5,555 nucleotides of DNA from Actinomycetes bacterium. GTDB taxonomy: Bacteria > Bacillota_I > Bacilli_A > RF39 > UBA660. Positions within the stretch are counted from its first letter, which is position 1. Each line of letters opens with the position of its first letter. The notes under the pieces were generated by a model. That model saw only the letters and a program-made list of their open reading frames with translations. It searched no databases and was not told where the DNA came from. A program made the translations under genes and the position numbers. The stretch is taken from NCBI GenBank assembly GCA_021152765.1, contig JAGKUT010000060.1, positions 1 to 5,555 of the forward strand. The letters are read 5' to 3'. Of this stretch, positions 1 through 5,420 are shown piece by piece.

Positions 1-413
1 TCGCAGAATATTGTTGCTAATTTGCCTGAGTTTTTACATATTCTAGCTGTTGTAATATTGCTTGGTTTTGAATCTGAAAATCTTGCATTTGGTAAATCTT
101 TGTGTATTGTTTTCATTACAGCTGAACATATTCTTCCTGCTGGATTAGAGCCAGCTCTAACTAATTCATTATAATCATAGCCATACCAAGTAGCTGCTGT
201 ATAGTATGGTGTAATTTCGCAGAACCATCTATCATAATTTTTAGATGTTGTTCCTGTTTTAGCACCTACGCTTATTCCAGAAATTGCTGCCATTCCACCA
301 GTACCAGACCTTACAACTTCTACTAATATATCTTTTACTATATATGCAGTTGCTGAAGACATTACTGTTCTTGTTTCTTGGTTTGCTTGTAATACTACAT
401 TACCTTCTGAATC
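1..413 (-). other. C-terminal transpeptidase segment of a class A (PBP1a-type) penicillin-binding protein, fused after TrpS
   Basis: From about residue 223 of the fused frame the sequence matches the end of a bifunctional, membrane-anchored peptidoglycan synthase. It has a TRTVMSSATAYIVKDIL segment like the one preceding the last motif in PBP1a proteins. The SGTGG turn follows, then the third active-site motif KTGTT at residues 274-278. The usual downstream pattern DRWF (283-286), TPYYTAATW (290-298) and GYD (300-302) comes next. A Ser/Cys-rich tail (ICKNSGKLA) resembles the linker after the transpeptidase domain. The catalytic SxxK serine, the SxN motif, the glycosyltransferase domain and the membrane anchor are all absent, because the frame upstream is TrpS. 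This piece therefore cannot be an active transpeptidase as it stands. Its true 5' half is not in the window. Confidence 0.85.
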
Positions 414-1079
414 TGTTACTGCTGACATTATTTTTTTTCTTATTGTTTCTTCATCATCTAATAAGTATATTATTCCTTTTTGATTTGTTGATGATTTACT
501 CATTTTTTTAGTAGGATCTTGTAGGTCTTTTATTTTTGCTCCTAGCGTTGGAATCATTGGTTCTGGAATTTTAAATGTATCCCCATATTTTTTATTGAAT
601 CTTTCTGCTAAATTTCTTGCTAATTCAACGTGTTGTTTTTGGTCTATTCCTGTAGGTACTACATCTGCGTCGTATAGTAATATATCTGATGCCATTAGTA
701 TTGGATATGTAAATAGTCCTACTGATACATTTTCTTTATTTCTTGATTTTTCTTTGAATTGTGTCATTCTTGATGCTTCACCCATATATGTAGTACATTC
801 TAATATCCATGATAAATTTGCATGATATAAGTTTTCTGATTGAATATAAAATGTGTTCTTTTTAGGGTCTAATCCTGCAGCTATATATAAAGCAACATTT
901 TTTCTTATTCTTTCTCTTAATAGTTTTGGTTCTTGGTCTACTGTTATTGCGTGCAAATCAGGTACAAAAATATATGAATCAAATAAGTCTTGATTTTTTA
1001 TACTTCCACTTATTCCTCCTATTAAGCTTCCTAGTGTTAATTCTCCACTTGGTTGTAGTCCTGTTAGTAATTTTTTCAT
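1..1079 (-). CDS. trpS: trpS N-terminal two-thirds fused in frame to PBP transpeptidase C-terminus (chimeric, runs off left edge)
   Basis: One uninterrupted frame of 359 codons reaches the left edge. Residues 1-224 are tryptophanyl-tRNA synthetase, the class I enzyme that charges tRNA-Trp in the cytoplasm. Seen are the start MKKLLTGLQPSGELTLG, the HIGH-equivalent TLGS at 15-18, DLHAIT at 41-46, the QSE segment at 80-82, MTQFK at 105-109, GIDQKQH at 144-150 and KMSKS at 192-196. TrpS normally has about 330-340 residues and continues after the AVTDSEG segment into helices that bind the tRNA anticodon. Here the sequence instead turns into a penicillin-binding protein at about residues 223-230. 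The ATG is supported by a Shine-Dalgarno AGGAAGTGA ending 4 bases upstream. The gene lies 38 bases after uvrC with no terminator between them, so co-transcription is likely. As written, the product lacks the TrpS C-terminal domain and should not be a working synthetase. I am sure of both family identities; the cause of the fusion is inference. Confidence 0.9.
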   Translation of the reverse strand, partial: MKKLLTGLQPSGELTLGSLIGGISGSIKNQDLFDSYIFVPDLHAITVDQEPKLLRERIRKNVALYIAAGLDPKKNTFYIQSENLYHANLSWILECTTYMGEASRMTQFKEKSRNKENVSVGLFTYPILMASDILLYDADVVPTGIDQKQHVELARNLAERFNKKYGDTFKIPEPMIPTLGAKIKDLQDPTKKMSKSSTNQKGIIYLLDDEETIRKKIMSAVTDSEGNVVLQANQETRTVMSSATAYIVKDILVEVVRSGTGGMAAISGISVGAKTGTTSKNYDRWFCEITPYYTAATWYGYDYNELVRAGSNPAGRICSAVMKTIHKDLPNARFSDSKPSNITTARICKNSGKLATIFC

Positions 1080-1083
1080 TGTT

Positions 1084-1092
1084 TCACTTCCT
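1084..1092 (-). promoter_or_regulatory. Ribosome binding site of the trpS frame
   Basis: On the minus strand the bases read AGGAAGTGA, followed by AAACA and then the ATG whose first base is 1079. This is a near-consensus Shine-Dalgarno at a usual distance and it fixes the start codon. It lies in the 38-base gap after the uvrC stop. Confidence 0.75.
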
Positions 1093-1117
1093 TGTTTTTA
1101 TTATATATCAAATTTTT

Positions 1118-2911
1118 TTATTTGTCTATTTGATATGAGTCTAAAAACTCTTTTAAATTTTTAGCTGTATTTTTAGGAAGAATACTTTCCAATTCTTCTA
1201 TAGGTAATTGTTTTAATTTTGTTATTGTTTTATATTTTTTTAGTAGTTCTTGCTTTCTTTTTTCGCCTATTCCTTCTACATTATTTAATATGCTTTCTAA
1301 TGACCCTTTGCTTCTTAATTCCCTATGATAATTTATTGTATAGTTATGTACTTCTTCTTGCATTCTTTCTAAGTAGTGGAATAGATTACTTTTTATATCT
1401 ATTTTTATTTCTTCTATTGGTTTTGTTTTAATTAATGCCTCTGTTCTATGTTTATCGTTTTTCTTTAAACCTACTATAGGTATATTCATATTCAGTGAAT
1501 CTATTATTTCTAAAGCAACATTAATTTGTCCTATTCCACCATCTACTATTATTAAGTCTGGTCTTTCTAGATTATCTTTTAATACTCTAAAATATCTTCT
1601 ATATAATACTTCTCTCATTGTTCCATAGTCATCATTTTGGTCTACTGATATTTTAAATTTTCTATAGTCATTTTTAGATGGTACTCCATTTTTAAATACT
1701 ACCATTCCTGATACATTAAATGTTCCAAATAAATGGGCATTATCAAATAGTTCTATTCTATCTAGTTTTTCTAGGTTTAATATATTTTTCAACTCTTCGT
1801 TTGCTTCTATTGTTTTATGTTCATCTCTTTTTATCAATTCAAATTTTTCGTGTAGTGCGTTTTTTGCGTTGTTATTTGCCATTTCTATTAAAGATTTTCT
1901 TGTACCTTTTTGTGGTATTTTTATATTTGTTTCTATTATATTTTGTAGTGGTTCTATATCAATACCATCTGGCAATAATATTTCATATGGAGTTAATATA
2001 TCTTTACTGTAGAATTCCGCAATATATCTTGTTAGTACACTTTCTAATTCATCTATTATTGGCATTATTTTAGAGTGTCTTTCTATTATTTTTCCACCTC
2101 TAATAAAGAATACTTGTATGCTTAAATAGTCTTTTTCTAAATAATATCCAAATACGTCTATTGAATGCATATCGCTTATTTCTACTTTTTGTTTTGCTAA
2201 TGTGATATTTATGTAGTCTAATAAATCTTTTAGTTCTTTAGCACTTTCAAAGTTTAGTTTTTCTGATTCTTTAATTATATCTTCTTCGATTTTTTTAGTT
2301 ATTAATGTATGATCTCCATTTAAAAATCTTGTTATGTCTTTTTTCATTGTTTCTATTTTAACTTTATCTACATTATGAGTACAATATCCTAAGCATTCTC
2401 CTATATGGTAATAAAGACATGGCTTTTTATTAAATGTTTTACATTTTCTTAATGGATAAATTCTATTTAATAAGTTTACTGTGTTTCGTGCTGCTGTTAC
2501 GTTTGGATATGGTCCATATAGGTGTTCTTTATTTTTCTTTCTATTTAAATTTCTTACAATTGAAAGTTTTGGTACTTCATCATTAGTTAGTTCTATATAT
2601 GGATAACTTTTATCATCTCGTAGTAGTATATTATATTTTGGGTCATATTGTTTTATTAAGTTTATTTCCATTATAAGGGACTCTGTTTCTGTTCCTACTA
2701 TTATGTATTCAAAATCTTTTATTTCACTAACTAGTTTAGCTGTTTTACCATAATGTGTTCCTCTAAAGTATGAACTTAATCTATTTTTTAGTTTCTTTGC
2801 TTTTCCTACATATATTATTATTCCGTCTTTATTCTTCATTTGGTAACAGCCTGGTTTATTAGGTACTAAACTTAGTTTTTCTTTTATCTTATTTAATGTT
2901 TCATTATCCAT
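1118..2911 (-). CDS. uvrC: UvrABC system protein C (excision nuclease subunit)
   Basis: UvrC makes the two incisions around a DNA lesion after UvrA/UvrB recognition. The frame gives 597 residues from the ATG at 2911, a normal family length. In that numbering: the GIY-YIG nuclease domain spans about 10-95, with GCY at 21-23, YVGKAKKLKNR at 34-44, Tyr48 and Glu82. A Cys cluster at 157, 165, 173 and 177 matches the positions known to hold an iron-sulfur cluster in E. coli UvrC. A UVR (UvrB-binding) helix lies around 205-237. The RNase H-like second nuclease has Asp390 in FDNAHLFG, Asp457 in VDGG and His522 in EEVHNYTI. C-terminal helix-hairpin-helix motifs begin at VEGIGEKRK. A GTG four codons upstream (2923) extends the frame, but it lies inside the Shine-Dalgarno GTGGGTGAT, so the ATG is preferred. 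The motif DNAH replaces the more usual DISH. trpS follows closely; a terminator sits just upstream. Confidence 0.96.
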   Translation of the reverse strand: MDNETLNKIKEKLSLVPNKPGCYQMKNKDGIIIYVGKAKKLKNRLSSYFRGTHYGKTAKLVSEIKDFEYIIVGTETESLIMEINLIKQYDPKYNILLRDDKSYPYIELTNDEVPKLSIVRNLNRKKNKEHLYGPYPNVTAARNTVNLLNRIYPLRKCKTFNKKPCLYYHIGECLGYCTHNVDKVKIETMKKDITRFLNGDHTLITKKIEEDIIKESEKLNFESAKELKDLLDYINITLAKQKVEISDMHSIDVFGYYLEKDYLSIQVFFIRGGKIIERHSKIMPIIDELESVLTRYIAEFYSKDILTPYEILLPDGIDIEPLQNIIETNIKIPQKGTRKSLIEMANNNAKNALHEKFELIKRDEHKTIEANEELKNILNLEKLDRIELFDNAHLFGTFNVSGMVVFKNGVPSKNDYRKFKISVDQNDDYGTMREVLYRRYFRVLKDNLERPDLIIVDGGIGQINVALEIIDSLNMNIPIVGLKKNDKHRTEALIKTKPIEEIKIDIKSNLFHYLERMQEEVHNYTINYHRELRSKGSLESILNNVEGIGEKRKQELLKKYKTITKLKQLPIEELESILPKNTAKNLKEFLDSYQIDK

Positions 2912-2914
2912 ATT

Positions 2915-2926
2915 ATCACCCACTTC
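2915..2926 (-). promoter_or_regulatory. Ribosome binding site deciding the uvrC start
   Basis: Reading leftward the bases are AGAAGTGGGTGAT, then AAT, then ATG. GGTGAT pairs perfectly with the ATCACC of the 16S rRNA 3' end, in the same register as the consensus GGAGGTGAT. The alternative GTG codon at 2921-2923 is part of this pairing element and is therefore unlikely to be the start. Confidence 0.65.
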
Positions 2927-2934
2927 TTTATTGT

Positions 2935-2963
2935 ATCAAAAAAGGTAGATTTTTTCTACCTTT
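2935..2963 (-). terminator. Rho-independent terminator after the pilin-like gene
   Basis: A perfect 9-base inverted repeat, AAAGGTAGA (2941-2949) and TCTACCTTT (2955-2963), has a five-base loop. In the leftward direction the GC-containing core ends in a run of Us (complement of the A tract at 2938-2943). It starts 17 bases after the stop of the pilin-like gene, so it ends that transcript. In the rightward direction only three Ts follow, so it should act mainly on the minus strand. It lies only about 25 bases upstream of the uvrC ATG. Confidence 0.85.
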
Positions 2964-2979
2964 CATATTATATATTTAA

Positions 2980-4236
2980 TTAACTTTCTATTATATAGTA
3001 TGGATTTGAACTTGTTCCTGTTCCGCTAAGTTTTGTTGTTGATTTAAGATAGAAGGCAGGGCGAACACTTTGAGGGTTAGATGGAAGTTCATTACTAAAC
3101 ATCCCATTTACCCACATACACCATACTCCATAGTTAACTACAGGATATGAAGATAAAGTCCATTGCGTATAATTTGAATTATATAGCCAATTATTTATTG
3201 AACAAGGCCATTCGCCTGGATTAACAATCGTATATGTTTCTGTAGAATCTAATAGAATAGGATTGTATGCATAACTTGAATATACACTTGTGCATGATTC
3301 ATTAATTGAAGATTCTACATATTCTGAAATATTTAGTAGTCCTATTTTACCATTCCATGTGTACAAGCTTTCTTCTTTTTTCTCTTTTTCTATGCCTTTG
3401 TCTCCTTCTCTATATGCTTTAAAATAATATACTCCTCCGGTATAAAAACTATGTAATTCAATATCATTTTTAAAACTTAATGTATTAATCCATGTGTCAT
3501 TCAAATATGTATTCAATGTTGAATCTTGTTTTACTGTTCCTGTGTTTGGTGAATCCTGTAATGTATTTGAAGTTGCAGTTTCATAGTATTTATATTTGAA
3601 TGTTGTTTCTATTTTATTTCCATTATAATACATATTATTCGTATTTCCCCATACACTACATCCATTGTAAGTTCCAGAGTAATTACAATATGTATTATTG
3701 GCATTATTTCTGGCATTTGTTGTTGAACTGTCCCATGCCATTTCACCAATTGGTTCATCTCTTATAACTTTTATTGTTCCATCTGTTTCATATGATACTA
3801 TTCTATACGTGGTATCTACATTATTTTCTTTTAATGTTATGTAGTTATTTGGATTTGAGCCTCTATATATTAATCTGCCGAATTCTGTGGTTGATTCATA
3901 TAATCCGTCGCCACTTTGTGTTATTTGTGGTATTTCATAGTTCATGAATACGTCCGCATTATTTCCACATGTTTGATTATTATATGATGTTGTTATTATT
4001 TCTTCTGAATCAAATCCTTTTGTATAGCAGTAGTCTCCAAATTTTACTGACATTGCGATTGCACCATTGAATCTTATTTGAACTTTTCCAATTTCTGGTT
4101 TTGCTCCTGAATAATCTAAATAGTTGGTATTTGTATTGTTTGAATAATCGATAATTGTATTTTCTTTTATTCCTTTTACTTCATTATTTGCGATTTTATA
4201 TTCTGCTGCTTTAACTAAATTTTGTGCACTTGCCAT
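2980..4236 (-). CDS. Pilin-like surface protein, exported body (frameshifted from its leader)
   Basis: This 418-codon frame is the body of a type IV pilin-like protein; its prepilin leader lies directly upstream in another frame. It opens with ASAQNLVKAAEYKIANNEVKG, typical of the helix that follows a pilin transmembrane segment. No convincing ribosome site precedes the ATG at 4236, so that codon is probably internal. The rest is rich in Asn, Tyr, Ser, Thr and Trp. It has seven Cys at 70, 90, 184, 193, 315, 345 and 373, which could form pairs outside the cell. A block TYRIVSYETDGTIKVI is at 143-158. A C-terminal block contains WNGKIGLLN (294-302), WTLSS (359-363), SVRPAFYLKS (390-399) and GTGTSSNPYYI. 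Such VRPxFYL endings occur in a family of large pilin-like proteins of uncultured Firmicutes, and the pattern recalls C-type-lectin/sulfatase-modifying-type folds. The fold and adhesion role are inference. With the leader restored the protein would have 460 residues. Confidence 0.75.
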   Translation of the reverse strand: MASAQNLVKAAEYKIANNEVKGIKENTIIDYSNNTNTNYLDYSGAKPEIGKVQIRFNGAIAMSVKFGDYCYTKGFDSEEIITTSYNNQTCGNNADVFMNYEIPQITQSGDGLYESTTEFGRLIYRGSNPNNYITLKENNVDTTYRIVSYETDGTIKVIRDEPIGEMAWDSSTTNARNNANNTYCNYSGTYNGCSVWGNTNNMYYNGNKIETTFKYKYYETATSNTLQDSPNTGTVKQDSTLNTYLNDTWINTLSFKNDIELHSFYTGGVYYFKAYREGDKGIEKEKKEESLYTWNGKIGLLNISEYVESSINESCTSVYSSYAYNPILLDSTETYTIVNPGEWPCSINNWLYNSNYTQWTLSSYPVVNYGVWCMWVNGMFSNELPSNPQSVRPAFYLKSTTKLSGTGTSSNPYYIIES

Positions 4237-4363
4237 ATTTGTCTTTTTTTTCTGATTCGTTTAGTGTGTTTGTTATTTTAGGCGCAATTATTACCATTAA
4301 TAAGCCTAGTATTACTATAACTGCTAAAAGTTCTACTAGTGTAAATCCATTTTTACCTTTCAT
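4211..4363 (-). CDS. Type IV prepilin leader of the pilin-like gene, ends early by frameshift
   Basis: From the ATG at 4363 this frame encodes MKGKNG followed by FTLVELLAVIVILGLLMVII, a textbook prepilin leader. Prepilin peptidase should cut after Gly6 and methylate Phe7. Glu11 is the conserved Glu5 of the mature pilin, and residues 7-27 form the membrane helix and filament core. The frame continues APKITNTLNESEKK and then, after the A8 tract, reads DKYGKCTKFS and stops at 4211-4213, giving 50 residues. Removing one A from the tract gives ...SEKKTNMASAQNLVK and joins it to the 418-residue body. The frame has its own promoter and a weak Shine-Dalgarno (AGTAGGTAA) upstream. The annotation as a leader is certain; whether the break is real, regulated or a sequence error cannot be told here. 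Confidence 0.85.
   Translation of the reverse strand: MKGKNGFTLVELLAVIVILGLLMVIIAPKITNTLNESEKKDKYGKCTKFS
4244..4251 (-). repeat. A8 homopolymer at the pilin frame break
   Basis: Eight consecutive A on the coding (minus) strand, between GAATCAG and GACAAAT, lie exactly where the prepilin leader and the pilin body change frame. Seven A would make a single 460-codon gene. Tracts of this length can slip during replication or transcription and are also places where sequencing errors occur. Confidence 0.85.
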
Positions 4364-4387
4364 ATATATTACCTACTTTCTATATAA

Positions 4388-4416
4388 ATTTTATCATAGT
4401 TGATGAGTTTTATCAA
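4388..4416 (-). promoter_or_regulatory. Sigma-70/SigA-type promoter of the pilin-like gene
   Basis: Leftward, TTGATA (-35, plus positions 4411-4416) is separated by exactly 17 bases from TAAAAT (-10, 4388-4393). TGA directly before the -10 gives the extended -10 form TGnTAAAAT. Transcription would begin around 4381, leaving a leader of about 18 bases before the ATG at 4363. A short inverted repeat (TTGAT at 4400-4404, ATCAA at 4412-4416) overlaps the -35 and spacer and might be a protein site, but it is small for that. Confidence 0.65.
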
Positions 4417-4478
4417 TTATCTTTTTATTTTTTCTAGAATATTAAGGAATCTTTAAAGTTATGACGTATGATATTTAT

Positions 4479-4512
4479 AGGAGGTGTTTTGAAACATATA
4501 AATTTATATTAA
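4479..4512 (+). promoter_or_regulatory. Orphan strong Shine-Dalgarno with seven-codon TTG frame
   Basis: AGGAGGTG at 4479-4486 is the best ribosome site in the window, yet no gene follows it. The only in-range start is TTG at 4489, giving MKHINLY and a TAA at 4510-4512. The spacing of four bases is short. It may be a leader peptide for dinD, which starts 71 bases later, or the remains of the front of a lost gene. It may also be chance, since the motif can occur without function. Confidence 0.3.
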
Positions 4513-4583
4513 ATTAATTAAAAACATTATTTCAATTTTAATTCTGTGTTGAGATTATTGTGTATAGAAAGTGAGGTTATAAT

Positions 4584-5396
4584 ATGAATGAAGTAAAGAG
4601 TTATACAGAAAGTATATTTGAAGACATTAAACATATTGGTGAAAATGGGGTTGAATTTTGGTATGCGAGGGAATTGATGAAGGTTTTAGAATATTCTCAG
4701 TGGCGAAGATTTAATGATGTAATTAATAAGGCAATAGAATCATGTCGATTAAGTCAAAATAATTTTCAGGACCATTTTGCCGAGGTTGGCAAAATGGTTA
4801 AGACTGGTGATTCTTATAGACAAATAAAAGATTATAAGTTATCTCGTTATGCATGTTACTTGATTGTTCAGAATTCTGATTCACGGAAGGAAGTAGTTGC
4901 TTTAGGACAAACTTATTTTGCCGTTCAAACTAGAAAAATGGAATTGACAGAATTAGAATATAAGGATTTGTCGGAAGATGAAAAGAGAATATACGTAAGG
5001 AAACAAGTAAGTAATGGGAATTATAGTCTTAACAGAACTGCCTTAAATTGTGGTGTTAAAAATCTTGCTGAATTTCATAATGCCGGTTATAGAGGTTTAT
5101 ATAATGGTGAAACCGCTGATGATATTGCGAAAAGAAAGGGTTTAAGATATAGAGAAGACATTTTAGATAATATGGGTAGTGATGAATTGAGTGCAAATCT
5201 GTTTAGAATTTCTCAAACTAATCAAAAGTTAAAGAATGATAATATTAAAACAGAGTTTGATGCAAAAAATACTCATTATAATATGGGTAAAGATATAAGA
5301 AATTTTATAAAAAGTCAAGGTGGTACTATGCCTGAGGATTTGCCTACTCCATCTAAAAGTTTGAAACAATTAGGGAGTAAAAATGAAATTACATAA
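4584..5396 (+). CDS. dinD: DNA damage-inducible protein D (Bro-N domain, RecA modulator)
   Basis: The 270-residue product aligns along its whole length with E. coli DinD (274 residues), a cytoplasmic SOS protein reported to take apart RecA filaments. Residues about 12-115 form a Bro-N-type domain with EFWYARELMKVLEYSQWRRF at 24-43, LSRYACYLIVQNSD at 86-99 and GQTYFAVQTR at 108-117. Then come DEKRIYVRK (132-140), GYRGLYNG (168-175), LDNMGSDELSANLFRISQT (194-212) and the family's C-terminal signature GGTMPEDLPTP at 246-256. The ATG has GTGAGGT seven bases upstream. It is the only plus-strand gene here and sits between a tadC-like gene and a pilin-like gene that both point left. That suggests a separately acquired unit. 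Its relatives are often found in accessory DNA. SOS control is known for E. coli, but no LexA site is visible here. Confidence 0.93.
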   Translation: MNEVKSYTESIFEDIKHIGENGVEFWYARELMKVLEYSQWRRFNDVINKAIESCRLSQNNFQDHFAEVGKMVKTGDSYRQIKDYKLSRYACYLIVQNSDSRKEVVALGQTYFAVQTRKMELTELEYKDLSEDEKRIYVRKQVSNGNYSLNRTALNCGVKNLAEFHNAGYRGLYNGETADDIAKRKGLRYREDILDNMGSDELSANLFRISQTNQKLKNDNIKTEFDAKNTHYNMGKDIRNFIKSQGGTMPEDLPTPSKSLKQLGSKNEIT

Positions 5397-5420
5397 AAAA
5401 ATGCAACTATTGTTGCATTT
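5395..5420 (-). terminator. Hairpin terminator shared by tadC-like gene and dinD
   Basis: AAATGCAAC (5399-5407) and GTTGCATTT (5412-5420) form a perfect 9-base stem with a TATT loop. Leftward, the stem core is followed by seven Us (complement of A 5395-5401), an excellent terminator for the tadC-like gene; that gene's stop codon lies at 5419-5421, at the stem edge. Rightward, only UUU follows, so termination of dinD would be weaker. The hairpin fills the 22-base gap between the two convergent genes. Confidence 0.8.

Larger units (their letters stand above)
4364..4583. other. Divergent intergenic region between pilin-like gene and dinD
   Basis: These 220 very AT-rich bases hold the leftward pilin promoter (4388-4416), an orphan rightward Shine-Dalgarno at 4479-4484, two tiny rightward frames around it (4461-4517 and 4489-4512), and the dinD ribosome site near 4571-4577. 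I see no clear -35/-10 pair for dinD at standard spacing and no GAAC-N4-GTTC LexA box of the Bacillus type. No terminator, tRNA or longer gene is evident. Confidence 0.6.

Noticed and set aside
1080..1117. Separate promoter or terminator between uvrC and trpS
   Set aside because: The 38-base gap has no hairpin, and although TATAAT-like bases occur in it, there is no paired -35, so a joint transcript is the simpler reading.
284..2073. Plus-strand open frames at 284-511, 595-825, 926-1138, 1219-1431 and 1720-2073
   Set aside because: They are rich in Leu/Phe/Ile runs, lack ribosome sites and lie opposite the well-identified trpS/PBP and uvrC genes; they are antisense shadows of AT-rich coding sequence.
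2912..2923. GTG start for uvrC four codons upstream of the ATG
   Set aside because: The GTG is part of the Shine-Dalgarno GTGGGTGAT that serves the ATG, and there is no separate ribosome site at a good distance before it.
4234..4236. ATG at 4236 as the true start of the pilin-like body
   Set aside because: It lacks a ribosome site and would give a pilin-like protein without a leader or membrane helix, while a perfect prepilin leader lies immediately upstream one base out of frame.
4486..4510. Possible LexA/SOS box upstream of dinD (GAAACATATAAATTT)
   Set aside because: Only one half resembles the Bacillus-type GAAC-N4-GTTC site; the second half lacks GTTC, so there is no palindrome.
4549..4583. 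TTGAGA and TATAAT as a dinD promoter
   Set aside because: They are 23 bases apart, far from 17, and the TATAAT directly abuts the start codon within the ribosome-site spacer.
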